From: Verrucomicrobiaceae bacterium
GTDB lineage: Bacteria > Verrucomicrobiota > Verrucomicrobiia > Verrucomicrobiales > Verrucomicrobiaceae
DNA length: 64,000 bases
Reading direction: 5' to 3'
Assembly (NCBI GenBank): GCA_024232965.1
Contig: JACKQF010000001.1
Coordinates: forward strand, 1,391,957 to 1,455,956
In this document: piece after piece, positions 1 to 8,465 of the stretch
Position numbering within the stretch: the stretch's first letter is position 1
How the letters are laid out: each line of letters begins with the position of its first letter
Notes under the pieces: model-generated
The model's database searches: none
The model's input: only the letters and a program-made list of their open reading frames with translations
Told to the model about the DNA's origin: nothing
Program-made: the position numbers and the translations under genes

Positions 1-1506
1 GAAATCATCGCCTTCGGTGTTGATGGCGTTGACCCCGCAAAACGCACCTCGCCAAAACTCTCGGCGAAAGATCTGAAGCAGTGGCTAGATGAAGGACGCC
101 CCGTCACGCTGCTAGACACCCGCAACGACTACGAGATAAAACTCGGCACCTTCAAGAACGCGATACCGATCGGGGTCGACACCTTCCGCCAGTTCCCCGA
201 TGCTGTCCGCCGCTTGCCCGAGGAACTGAAAAAGCAGCCAATCGTCATGTTCTGCACGGGCGGCATTCGTTGTGAGAAGGCTGGCCCGTTCATGGAGATG
301 GAAGGCTTTGAAAACATCCATCAACTCGATGGCGGCATCTTGAAGTACTTCGAAGAATGCGGTGGCGACCATTACGATGGCGAATGCTTTGTCTTCGATC
401 AACGCGTGGGTGTGGACCCTTCGTTGCATGAGACTGAATCGACACAGTGCTACTCCTGCCAGTCCCCCCTGACCGCAGAAGACCAAAAGGACCCTCGCTT
501 CGTCACAGGGAAGACCTGCCCGTACTGCTACCTGACCACGGAAGAACAGCGCGCTCAAACCTTGGCCCAACGCAACGCTGACTTCGCTCGCGTCACGACT
601 CCGCTCCCCGGTAGCCAACCATACGTCAATCATCGTCCGCTCAACGTTCCCGCACCGTGCGATGGTTTCACTACGCTCGATTTCCTCAGCCATATTCTCC
701 CCCACACCGATCGGGAAAAGTGGATCTCCATCATTGAGGCCAATGAACTCATCGATGATGACGGACGCCCCTATCGCGCCGATGAAATCGTCCGAGCCGG
801 CCAGCGTTGCCTCCACGTGTTGCCAGCGACGGTGGAACCCGAGGTTGCCCGCGACATTGAAGTTCTGCATGAGGACGAAGCTATCGTCGCCATCCTCAAG
901 CCAGCCCCCCTGCCCGTCCATCCAGGCGGTCGTTTTCATCGCAACACGCTCGCGTGGATCATGGGGCAAGTTTATCACCCGGAAAAACCCCGGCCCATCC
1001 ATCGGTTAGATGCAAACACCACCGGCATCGTGCTGTATGCACGAACGCGTCACTTTGCGGCATTGCTACAGCGCCAGTTCTTAGAGGGTGGTGTGGAGAA
1101 AATTTACCTGGCCCATGTGCAGGGCCATCCAGAGACCGACCTTTTCGAATGCCGCGCACCGATCTCCCCAGAACCTGGGAGAGCAGGCACGCGCAGCATT
1201 GATGAGGACGAAGGTCAGGATGCCCACACCCTGTTTCGTGTGCTCGAACGCCGCGCCGATGGCACCAGCTTGTTGGAGGCCCAACCGCTGACGGGGCGCA
1301 CCAATCAGATCCGCATTCATCTCGCCCAGTTGAACCATCCGATCATTGGCGATGCCACCTATTCCGCAGGCGGTCACGCAGCATCCGTGCAGACGCTGCC
1401 TCTCGGTGCCGCTCCGCTAGAATTGCACGCGTGGAAGCTCAGCATCATTCATCCGGTCAGCCGTGAACCTATGACCCTGGAAGCCCCAAAACCAGCCTGG
1501 GCCTAG
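1..1506 (+). CDS. TrhO-type rhodanese fused to RluA-family pseudouridine synthase (5' end missing)
   Basis: The frame is open from base 1 without a stop, so the gene begins left of the window; 501 codons are visible. The first ~115 visible residues are a rhodanese domain of the TrhO (YceA, UPF0176) family, which makes 5-hydroxyuridine at tRNA position 34; the active loop CTGGIRCEK (Cys codon at 253) is its signature. A Cys-rich tail follows (CYSCQSPL, then CPYC). An S4-like linker leads to an RluA-type pseudouridine synthase with the motif HRLDANTTG at visible residues 334-342, whose Asp is the expected catalytic residue, and a C-terminal GRTNQIRIHLA motif. Both halves modify RNA uridines, so one polypeptide may act on tRNA and on tRNA or rRNA. 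The target of the second half cannot be told from sequence. Confidence 0.9.
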   Translation, partial: EIIAFGVDGVDPAKRTSPKLSAKDLKQWLDEGRPVTLLDTRNDYEIKLGTFKNAIPIGVDTFRQFPDAVRRLPEELKKQPIVMFCTGGIRCEKAGPFMEMEGFENIHQLDGGILKYFEECGGDHYDGECFVFDQRVGVDPSLHETESTQCYSCQSPLTAEDQKDPRFVTGKTCPYCYLTTEEQRAQTLAQRNADFARVTTPLPGSQPYVNHRPLNVPAPCDGFTTLDFLSHILPHTDREKWISIIEANELIDDDGRPYRADEIVRAGQRCLHVLPATVEPEVARDIEVLHEDEAIVAILKPAPLPVHPGGRFHRNTLAWIMGQVYHPEKPRPIHRLDANTTGIVLYARTRHFAALLQRQFLEGGVEKIYLAHVQGHPETDLFECRAPISPEPGRAGTRSIDEDEGQDAHTLFRVLERRADGTSLLEAQPLTGRTNQIRIHLAQLNHPIIGDATYSAGGHAASVQTLPLGAAPLELHAWKLSIIHPVSREPMTLEAPKPAWA

Positions 1507-1509
1507 GAA

Positions 1510-2925
1510 TCACTTCTGGAGCCATGCGCAGAGTTCTCGGATGTGCTGCGCAAAAACAGCGCTGGCGATGTAGCTCTCCCCCGGCTGGAATTTTGGCTGC
1601 CCCACAAGGCGTTCACCATCGAACTGACTGATCCATCGGCCTTCGGCATCCAGTGCCTTGATTACGCGCAGCGCACCCGCATCATCGAGCATCTCGTCTG
1701 CACTTTGTGGTGACCACTTGCCGCCAGCGCTTACGTCGCGGTACGCTGCGTCGATCTCCTTCAGGCGGGCGTCCGTTTTCCATCCATAATGTTTTGGGAC
1801 GTCGGCATCGCTGTTCGTCAGCTTGTAGTCATCCGTCATATAGAGTGGTTTGTTGTTTTCCAATTCGTAGTAGCGGGCCAATTGCCCATCCGGTAGAAGC
1901 GACTTCTGCAGGTAGGCTAGAGCGCTGGGAAAGGGGGCCAGGTACTTCTTGTCACCCGTGAGTTGATAGACCCGCAAGAGTGTCTCAAGCGCGCCTTGCG
2001 ATTCGCGCCCGCAGATCGCTGGCGGTTCAAACTTCCTCGCCCAAATGGGCCGCATCCCATAATCGTACTGTTGCGCCCATGCTGGTTGAGGGGCAGGCAT
2101 CTGCGCCAGCAGCAGGAAGTCGCCCAACTTCGCCAAGGCCTGACGGCAGCGCTCGTCTTGGTAAATCTCCAAGGCCGTGAACAATGTCTGGGAGACGTAG
2201 ATGACGAGGTCGTCATTCAGCGTGTACATGTCCCAGTAGTTCTTCAAATGATTCTCCGTGCGCCAATCATAGTCTGGATATGTGGCTGACTTCACCGGTT
2301 GCGCAGCTACGGGTCCCGTCCATACCTGAGGGAATCCGCCATTGGGAAACTGAGCCTTCAGCATCGCTTCAAGTCCTACCATGACGGAATCGTGGATTTG
2401 CGCATGCTTGAAGCCGTGCTGCTGATCCACACGCATTAGAAACTCCAAAACCGATTGGCTGATCCCGTCGTCCAGCGTCGAATTATTAGGCCCTTTCTTG
2501 CGGCCCTTGCCATTCCGATAGAGAGCGGCGTTTGCCCTGTCGGCGCTAAAGTCCACACTGTTCGTCCACCCCCCAGATTGCAGTTGCCCATAGATCGCAG
2601 CTACCGCGGCATCTGTTGCCGCTGCAAGCATAGCCGGGTCTTTCGTCGCTTCGTAGGCCTTCAAAAATGCCAATCCTACTGTCGGTGTTCCAGGCGGTTG
2701 CAGCCAAATTTGATCTGCCGTGGCCCGACCTTCGCCCAGCCGACTCTGCAGATCGAGCGAGTAGTAATAGACGTAACCTCCGTGGACGGAAACCTCACCA
2801 TGGAAGTATTCACAGGCTTTGCTGATAGCGCTCTTCACCTCTGTTTTCAGGTCCGCTCCCACAGCATCAATGGATGCGAACGCACTCAGAAAGCACAATA
2901 AAACTACACGTGTAAATCTTTTCAT
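1510..2925 (-). CDS. secreted pectate lyase-like protein (PL10 type)
   Basis: About 471 residues from the chosen ATG at 2925, which begins a clear signal peptide (MKRFTRVVLLCFLSAFAS...). An upstream in-frame start at 3015 would run into mnmA and has no signal sequence at its end, so it was not used. The mature protein has the alpha/alpha-barrel features of family 10 pectate lyases: NGGFPQVW, an aromatic-rich segment with YPDYDWRTENH, and MYTLNDD, where acidic residues would bind calcium. The family cleaves polygalacturonate by beta-elimination outside the cytoplasm; many Planctomycetes/Verrucomicrobia members have untested substrates. It lies 31 bases after mnmA on the same strand, but shares no obvious function with it. 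Confidence 0.8.
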   Translation of the reverse strand: MKRFTRVVLLCFLSAFASIDAVGADLKTEVKSAISKACEYFHGEVSVHGGYVYYYSLDLQSRLGEGRATADQIWLQPPGTPTVGLAFLKAYEATKDPAMLAAATDAAVAAIYGQLQSGGWTNSVDFSADRANAALYRNGKGRKKGPNNSTLDDGISQSVLEFLMRVDQQHGFKHAQIHDSVMVGLEAMLKAQFPNGGFPQVWTGPVAAQPVKSATYPDYDWRTENHLKNYWDMYTLNDDLVIYVSQTLFTALEIYQDERCRQALAKLGDFLLLAQMPAPQPAWAQQYDYGMRPIWARKFEPPAICGRESQGALETLLRVYQLTGDKKYLAPFPSALAYLQKSLLPDGQLARYYELENNKPLYMTDDYKLTNSDADVPKHYGWKTDARLKEIDAAYRDVSAGGKWSPQSADEMLDDAGALRVIKALDAEGRWISQFDGERLVGQPKFQPGESYIASAVFAQHIRELCAWLQK

Positions 2926-2956
2926 CCTCCCAGAAACGCAGCGCCCTCGCCGGATC

Positions 2957-4054
2957 TCACAGAGAATCGTAAAATACCTCACCAAAAATAGCACCCCCAA
3001 GCAAATGCTCGCCATCGTAAAGCGCGCAAATTTGCCCCGGCGTCAGGGCGCGCTGCGGTTCCTGAAAGCTTAATTCCGCAGTCCATTCACCATCGGACTG
3101 CACCGGCGAAAACAACGCCGCCGCAGCGGGGGCTCGATAACGCGGCATTGACTGTAATTCGCGTGCGGTTTCCAGTGGCTTTCCTGTGGTGGAAATACCC
3201 GTCAAACGACAGCGTCGCGCCCACAGAAGCGGAGTATCTGCCCGTTCGATAGCGATCACGAGTTCGTTGTTGGCGGGACGCTTTGCCACGACAACGTAGG
3301 CTTCTTTGTAGAGGTTCGAGGGCACTCGAAGTCCCTTGCGTTGGCCCAGCGTGTAGAGGTGCAAGCCACGATGCTCGCCAAGAACCTTACCATTCAGATC
3401 CACGATAGGTCCAGGTGAATCCGGGACGAAGGTGCGGAGAAAGTCCTCCATCTTTACCTCGCCGATAAAGCAGATGCCCTGGCTATCTTTCTTCCCAGCA
3501 GTCTTCAGTCCCAATTCATGGGCGATATCGCGAACCTGAGACTTCAGTAGATCGCCAATTGGAAACAAAGCACCCGCCACCTGGTGCGGTTGCAACATGG
3601 CCAAAAAGTACGTCTGATCCTTGTTTGGATCTTTGCCACGCAGAACGACGGGGCCTTCCTCTGGCCAGTCGGCACGTCGCGCATAGTGCCCGGTGGCCAC
3701 GGCCTCAAATCCTTGGTCGCGTGCCCACTCCAACAGGACACCAAACTTCATCTCGCGATTGCACATCACGTCCGGATTCGGCGTGATGCCGCTCTGGTAG
3801 CCTTCGAGAAGATACTTCACCACCTTCTCTCGGTATTCCTTCATCAGGTTGACGACATGAAACGGGATACCCAATTGTTCTGCGACGGCGCGTGCATCTA
3901 CGATGTCCTCCTCCCAAGGGCAATGACCAATGATGTTCTCCTCATTGATCCAGTTCTTCATGTAGGCACCGACGACCTCGTGCCCTTGGCGTACCAACAA
4001 GGCGGTGGCGACACTGCTGTCAACACCTCCAGACATGGCCGCCAGGATCTTCAT
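2957..4054 (-). CDS. mnmA: tRNA-specific 2-thiouridylase MnmA
   Basis: The 365-residue protein has the full MnmA length. It carries the ATP pyrophosphatase P-loop SGGVDSSV at residues 8-15, the first catalytic Cys in NPDVMCNREM (Cys98) and the second in SQGICFIGE (Cys195). The enzyme transfers sulfur to C2 of U34 in tRNAs for Lys, Glu and Gln in the cytoplasm, with sulfur delivered by a cysteine desulfurase relay. The ATG at 4054 gives the canonical N-terminus MKILAAMSGG. It follows the purF-like gene by 24 bases and is probably cotranscribed with it. With the TrhO fusion upstream, two U34 modification genes lie within 3 kb. Confidence 0.97.
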   Translation of the reverse strand: MKILAAMSGGVDSSVATALLVRQGHEVVGAYMKNWINEENIIGHCPWEEDIVDARAVAEQLGIPFHVVNLMKEYREKVVKYLLEGYQSGITPNPDVMCNREMKFGVLLEWARDQGFEAVATGHYARRADWPEEGPVVLRGKDPNKDQTYFLAMLQPHQVAGALFPIGDLLKSQVRDIAHELGLKTAGKKDSQGICFIGEVKMEDFLRTFVPDSPGPIVDLNGKVLGEHRGLHLYTLGQRKGLRVPSNLYKEAYVVVAKRPANNELVIAIERADTPLLWARRCRLTGISTTGKPLETARELQSMPRYRAPAAAALFSPVQSDGEWTAELSFQEPQRALTPGQICALYDGEHLLGGAIFGEVFYDSL

Positions 4055-4078
4055 TTTATCAAATAAGGCTGGACCAAA

Positions 4079-6004
4079 TTACAGCAGATCGTAGGCACGA
4101 CCCGTTTTGCGGCCACAGAAGTGCAGGAACGCACGATTCACCATCTGCACACCGCCAGGCGTCGGGAAGTTCCCGGAGAAGTACCAGTCGCCATACTCCG
4201 ACCCAAGCGCCTGATGCAGGCCCTCGATGGTCTGATAAATGACCTTCACCTCGCCCTTCCACGGAATGTCTCGCGGCTGTACCATCTGGCTGATGCGCTC
4301 CGAAATCTCCTCCGCAGTGAATGGCGCGTAGATGTCTTTGACAGCGTTCACCATCTCATGCGCAGGCTTTTTCAATTCTTCCTCAGCCTTGATTCGGGTG
4401 TCCTCGATCAAGTGGTAGTCACCGCGCTCTTTGATCAACTCAATCGCAGCCTCAAAAGCAATGAACTTGCCGATCTCTGCCATATCAATGCCGTAGCAGT
4501 CGGGATAGCGAATCTGCGGTGCCGTGGATAAAACCACGATGCGCTTTGGATTCGTGCGCGCTAGAATCCTCAGCAACGACTTCCGCAGCGTGGTTCCGCG
4601 AACGATTGAGTCATCCACCACGACCAGCGTATCCTTGTCCTCCACCACACCATAGGTGATGTCATAGACCGAAGAGGCCATCGTATCGCGATGCCCTTCC
4701 TGCGAGATGAAGGTGCGCATCTTGATGTCTTTGTGCGCGATCTTTTCGGCTCGTGGCCAATTCTTCAGAATCAATTCGTCCAGTAGATCTGGGTCCATTT
4801 TCCCAGCCTTCCACATCTCATCGAGAGCCACACGAACCTCCCCGCGTCGACGCAACCGCAGACCGTCCATCAGGCCGTGGTAAGCGGTCTCCGCCGTGTT
4901 CGGAATGAAGCTGATGACTGCATTTTCCAAGTTGTTGTCCGTCGCCTCGACGAATTGCGGCACCAGGGCTTCACCCAGCCGTTTCCGCTGTTTGTAGATC
5001 TCTGCATCGTTGCCACGGCTAAAGTAAATCCGCTCAAACGAGCAAGGGTGGAACTTCCGCTGCTCAGCAAAGGGCTCGATGTTCATCGACTTCCCATCGG
5101 CCTTGATGCTTGCCACATGGGCGCGCTCTAGCTCGTGGACCTGATCTTCATCCGCATTGAAGATGGTACGGATCGCCACTTTTTCCGAGGCAAACACGAT
5201 GACCTCGTCATCGATGTAATAGTGGCAGGGTCGGATGCCATTGGGATCGCGCATCACGAACATATCGCCATTGCCCACCACGCCGACGATGGCGTAACCG
5301 CCGTCCCACATCTCTGCAGAGCGACGCACCAGTTCCGTCACATCCAGCGCATCGCTGATATGTGTTGGGATCTCGCTGCCGGCCACGCCATGGTCGCGGA
5401 GTTCACGGAAAATATCAGTGTGGATCTCATCCAGATGAAACCCGATCTCCTCCAGCACGGTTTGCGTATCTGTGTCATAGATCGGATGCTGGCCGCGATC
5501 GATCATGAGCTGATGCAACTGATCCGTGTTGGTCATGTTGAAGTTCCCCATGACCATGAGGCTCTTCGTCGGCCAGTTACTGCGACGGATGTAAGGGTGG
5601 CAGGACCCCTTCCCTAGCCCGCCCGAGGTGCCGTAGCGCAGGTGTCCCATGAGGATCTCCCCGCCATATTCAAAGTGCTTCCGGATGTTCGTCGGATTCT
5701 CCGGGTCAAACCCCTCCCGTCGTGCCATACGGGCATAGTCCTTGCGGGCTTCTTCGAAAAGTTCGTCCAGCGAGTCCTTCTTCACCGACCGCAGTCGGGA
5801 CATGTACGGTTCGCCCAAAGGCATGTCCAGTTTGCAACAACCGATGCCAACCCCGTCCTGGCCGCGATTGCGCTGCTTCGCCATCAGCGCATACAGCTTT
5901 TGGAAGCCCCACATAGCGCTCCCGTATCGACGATGATAATATTCCAGGGATTTGCGCAGCCGCACAACGGCGATGCCGCACTCATGACGGATAGGGTCGC
6001 TCAT
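4079..6004 (-). CDS. purF: amidophosphoribosyltransferase-like protein, long form
   Basis: This 641-residue class II glutamine amidotransferase is fused to a phosphoribosyltransferase domain. The N-terminus MSDPIRHECGI places a putative catalytic Cys at residue 9, followed by RNRGQDG. The PRPP-binding loop VVVDDSIVRGTTLR lies near residues 455-475. PurF makes phosphoribosylamine from PRPP and glutamine, the first purine step. The protein is about 150 residues longer than E. coli-type PurF and resembles the long paralogue known from Bacteroidetes, with a C-terminal extension after the PRT domain. purM lies 26 kb away. It could be the main PurF or a specialised paralogue. A hairpin with a U-rich tail ends one base before its ATG. 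Confidence 0.85.
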   Translation of the reverse strand: MSDPIRHECGIAVVRLRKSLEYYHRRYGSAMWGFQKLYALMAKQRNRGQDGVGIGCCKLDMPLGEPYMSRLRSVKKDSLDELFEEARKDYARMARREGFDPENPTNIRKHFEYGGEILMGHLRYGTSGGLGKGSCHPYIRRSNWPTKSLMVMGNFNMTNTDQLHQLMIDRGQHPIYDTDTQTVLEEIGFHLDEIHTDIFRELRDHGVAGSEIPTHISDALDVTELVRRSAEMWDGGYAIVGVVGNGDMFVMRDPNGIRPCHYYIDDEVIVFASEKVAIRTIFNADEDQVHELERAHVASIKADGKSMNIEPFAEQRKFHPCSFERIYFSRGNDAEIYKQRKRLGEALVPQFVEATDNNLENAVISFIPNTAETAYHGLMDGLRLRRRGEVRVALDEMWKAGKMDPDLLDELILKNWPRAEKIAHKDIKMRTFISQEGHRDTMASSVYDITYGVVEDKDTLVVVDDSIVRGTTLRKSLLRILARTNPKRIVVLSTAPQIRYPDCYGIDMAEIGKFIAFEAAIELIKERGDYHLIEDTRIKAEEELKKPAHEMVNAVKDIYAPFTAEEISERISQMVQPRDIPWKGEVKVIYQTIEGLHQALGSEYGDWYFSGNFPTPGGVQMVNRAFLHFCGRKTGRAYDLL

Positions 6005-6040
6005 AAAGAAAAATAGCCAGGCATGCAGTGGATGCCCGGC
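6005..6040 (-). terminator. hairpin with U-tract between the zinc-ribbon gene and purF
   Basis: Read on the minus strand, GCCGGGCAT pairs with ATGCCTGGC (nine pairs, one G-U) across a seven-base loop, followed by TATTTTTCTTT. It fits a Rho-independent terminator for the gene ending at 6092, but it stops directly against the purF ATG (6002-6004), so it could also act as an attenuator or mask the purF start. Confidence 0.6.
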
Positions 6041-6091
6041 TTGTTCTTAGCCCTGTTGTGACATTGCGCAAGTCTCAGCATGATTTCCCGC

Positions 6092-7168
6092 TCAACTTTG
6101 GGATCGCAGATAGGCAAACGTGCCGAAAAGCACCAAAATCAGCAGAATCGCGATGGTCACTTTGATCCAGCTAATCGGGTATTCCCCGGCAATTTTCCCC
6201 GAATACCCATTTACCGCCACCTGATAGACCTTGCTGCGATACTGATACGACAGCAGCCAGACTGGTAGCAGCAGGTGTTTGTAGGTCTGGGCCGTGAATT
6301 GCGGGGAGATCCTCAGTCCACGGTGGGTATCCCCCGGGACCTGGCTGGCGCACATACGCTCCAGCGCCGCCATCATTCGCCGACGGGAGTCCTGCGCACC
6401 ACCCACCAGATCGATTTGATACTGCTCCACCACCCAACCGGACAAATAACCCGCATCGTAGGGTACCAGATCCGTCGTGGTCGGGAATGGCGCGATATCC
6501 TCCAGCAGCTTCGGGTGCACCCCCTTGGAACCGGACACTAGCACGTCATCAAAAAAGTTCAGGACCTGACCAGAAGCATATTCCCACCGCACACGACGTT
6601 CCTGCCGCCCCTGGCTATCCCGCACGTAATAATAGTAGCCAGCCTCCGCCTCCCAGGGGCAGTCGGCATGAGCATCAAAGGTCCAATACGGGAGGTAAAG
6701 ACCATGCAGCGTATCCGTCATCGCCTTTGCCCCCAGACGGTTCGGAGCCCAAAAATGGCTCCCATACCAGGCTCGGATCTTCTCCCTCACCGCCGTGCCC
6801 GCTACCTTAAATGGCAGCAGCGCCTTTGGACGGATCGGTGCCTGCACGTCATCCATCGCCAGCAAAGCGGGCGATCCACAGAAATCACAGTTTTGCGCCA
6901 CCCGGTGCGCATCAAAAATCGAGATCGCATTGCAACTCTGGCAACGAACCGTCTTTTTCTGATCAGCCCAATCACGATCCGCATCAGGGATCGCCCGCAG
7001 GGCCTCTACGAGGTCATTTTCTTCAATGATCGAGCCATCCGTCTGGAGTTCCGCCGGAGAAACTGTGCCGCAGTAGGGGCAGACGAGTGCCTGCTTGGAC
7101 GGCGTCCACACGGCCTCAGCCCCACAAGCGGGGCAGGAAAATTTGTTCAACGCGGTCAGATCACCCAT
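6092..7168 (-). CDS. zinc-ribbon membrane protein of unknown function
   Basis: The 358-residue protein opens with two zinc ribbons: CPACG...CPYCG at residues 12-36, then CQSC...CDFCG around 75-97. A middle domain contains LYLPYWTFDA and an aromatic YYYYV run, typical of a widespread family often labelled 'TFIIB-type zinc ribbon protein' or mislabelled as a primosomal helicase. A single hydrophobic segment near residues 335-353 (ILLILVLFGTFAYL) ends the chain, suggesting a tail anchor. No enzymatic motif is seen. It sits 46 bases after a DUF1232 membrane protein on the same strand, a pairing that suggests a shared envelope role; this is inference. Confidence 0.75.
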   Translation of the reverse strand: MGDLTALNKFSCPACGAEAVWTPSKQALVCPYCGTVSPAELQTDGSIIEENDLVEALRAIPDADRDWADQKKTVRCQSCNAISIFDAHRVAQNCDFCGSPALLAMDDVQAPIRPKALLPFKVAGTAVREKIRAWYGSHFWAPNRLGAKAMTDTLHGLYLPYWTFDAHADCPWEAEAGYYYYVRDSQGRQERRVRWEYASGQVLNFFDDVLVSGSKGVHPKLLEDIAPFPTTTDLVPYDAGYLSGWVVEQYQIDLVGGAQDSRRRMMAALERMCASQVPGDTHRGLRISPQFTAQTYKHLLLPVWLLSYQYRSKVYQVAVNGYSGKIAGEYPISWIKVTIAILLILVLFGTFAYLRSQS

Positions 7169-7214
7169 GTGGAGGGAAAGTTGCGTGGCCTCATACTTTT
7201 TTCAACTCCCGCCC

Positions 7215-7640
7215 TCAGGAAACATCCACGACAATCGGCATCTTTTTCTGCGCCGCCTTCCACGCCTTGTAGCGCTCCAGTTCGTGATCGATCAGTTTCA
7301 TGCAAAAAGCGATCACCGTCGCGTCATCCAGATATCCAAATCCAGGTACCGCATCCGGAATCAAGTCCAGCGGGTTCAAAAAATACAGCAGCGCTAAGGC
7401 TACAGCTCCCATCACCCAATAAGGCACCTCTCGATAAGCCCCGCTCAGATAGTCCCGGACCAAAGAAAGCATGATTTTCCCCGCCTCCATGAACTTCTTC
7501 AGCTTAGGCAACTTATCCTCAATATCCTGTGCCCGTTCCCCGACCTTTTGGATCGAAGAATCATGCTGCGTCTCAGGGTTGGTGTCGGTGGTCTTCACGG
7601 CGCCGCTAGAATAGCAGACAACCTGCGGGCGGACAATCAA
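7215..7640 (-). CDS. DUF1232 (YkvA-type) small membrane protein
   Basis: Up to 141 residues. The family core is plain: a hydrophobic segment (VMGAVALALLYFLNPLDL) running into NPLDLIPDAVPGFGYLDD, the DUF1232 signature, followed by a charged amphipathic C-terminus. The function of the family is unknown; members are small inner-membrane proteins. The start is uncertain. The longest frame uses TTG at 7640; a GTG at 7595 or the ATG at residue 51 are alternatives, and none has a clear ribosome binding site. The segment before the membrane domain is charged and helical. It precedes the zinc-ribbon gene by 46 bases. Confidence 0.75.
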   Translation of the reverse strand: MIVRPQVVCYSSGAVKTTDTNPETQHDSSIQKVGERAQDIEDKLPKLKKFMEAGKIMLSLVRDYLSGAYREVPYWVMGAVALALLYFLNPLDLIPDAVPGFGYLDDATVIAFCMKLIDHELERYKAWKAAQKKMPIVVDVS

Positions 7641-7686
7641 TAAGCAGGAGGAGCCACATCCGGCCTCATCACTAGGATGACACGGA

Positions 7687-7701
7687 GACCGGGACCCGGT
7701 C
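7687..7701. promoter_or_regulatory. short perfect inverted repeat in the gap after the QueD-like gene
   Basis: GACCGGG-A-CCCGGTC, seven bases either side of one base, lies between the minus-strand genes ending at 7802 and starting near 7640. It could be an operator for the DUF1232 gene or part of a terminator for the gene upstream, but there is no T-tract. Nothing else recognisable is present in 7641-7801. Confidence 0.25.
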
Positions 7702-7801
7702 CGGCGCTGGCAAGCCGTGAATAGCTAAAATCGCGTCGGAGGCTTCATCAGCAATCGACCACCAGTCAGGCCTACCCCCTCTGTCGTCGTCTCATGAGCG
7801 C

Positions 7802-8329
7802 TTAAAGATCATTGATCGACTCGTCGGCGCGCCACCACCAGTGATTGCCGGCGGGCAGGATACGATCTAGCGCCATCGCATCGCAGATCACGGCGTTGGT
7901 GGGTGTCTCTTGGATCGTGAGACTTGTGCAGACCAGCGGTTGATCGGCCTCTGCAAAAAAGGCAGCAAGCTTGGCTTTGTAGCAGGCTGCGCGAAGTTCC
8001 GTTGTCGGGTCCCCTGGGGTCAGCAAACAGCGACGCAGGGTCTCGGCCTCGTTGTCACGAAAATATGCAACCAGCGGGTCTTTTTCATTCAGATGAAAGC
8101 TGTGATCAACGGCACGATCAATCCAGTCGAACCATCTGCGTTTGGCCTGATCGAACTCCACCAGCATCTGCGTCGCCGGGTCCAGCGACGCATTGTCTGC
8201 GTGAACGATCTCCACCGTCACTACCTCGTCATGCCCATGCGGCACTGCGCACCGTGGTGCAAGGCCGCTGGTCAAGCGGTGCGCCATGCTGTAGCGGCGG
8301 CTGAAGCGGAGAGTGAAGTCGTGAGGCAT
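7802..8329 (-). CDS. 6-pyruvoyl-tetrahydropterin/6-carboxytetrahydropterin synthase family protein (QueD-like)
   Basis: The 175-residue protein has the PTPS fold signatures: MAHRL (His zinc ligand at residue 17), Cys27 placed before the zinc-binding HGH at 31-33, a VDHSFHLNEKDP segment and a late ETPTN motif. QueD converts dihydroneopterin triphosphate to 6-carboxytetrahydropterin in queuosine synthesis; other family members act in folate or biopterin routes. The chain is about 50 residues longer than typical QueD, and no other queuosine gene lies in the window, so the exact reaction is open. The ATG at 8329 gives the expected short N-terminus. It stands alone on the minus strand. Confidence 0.8.
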   Translation of the reverse strand: MPHDFTLRFSRRYSMAHRLTSGLAPRCAVPHGHDEVVTVEIVHADNASLDPATQMLVEFDQAKRRWFDWIDRAVDHSFHLNEKDPLVAYFRDNEAETLRRCLLTPGDPTTELRAACYKAKLAAFFAEADQPLVCTSLTIQETPTNAVICDAMALDRILPAGNHWWWRADESINDL

Positions 8330-8465
8330 CTTCGAGGGGGATCGGTAAGAAGTGAAAAGTTCTCAGTGTGAAGTGACCAGTCGCGAGACGTTCCTCAACT
8401 CACCAGCGATTCCAGTTCAGTCACCACTTTTTGCTGCTTCCTTCCACCGGCTTACTCGTGACAGG

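Noticed and set aside
8330..8465. preQ1-type riboswitch before the QueD-like gene
   Set aside because: The gap shows short-word repeats, but no small aptamer hairpin with an A-rich tail close to the start.
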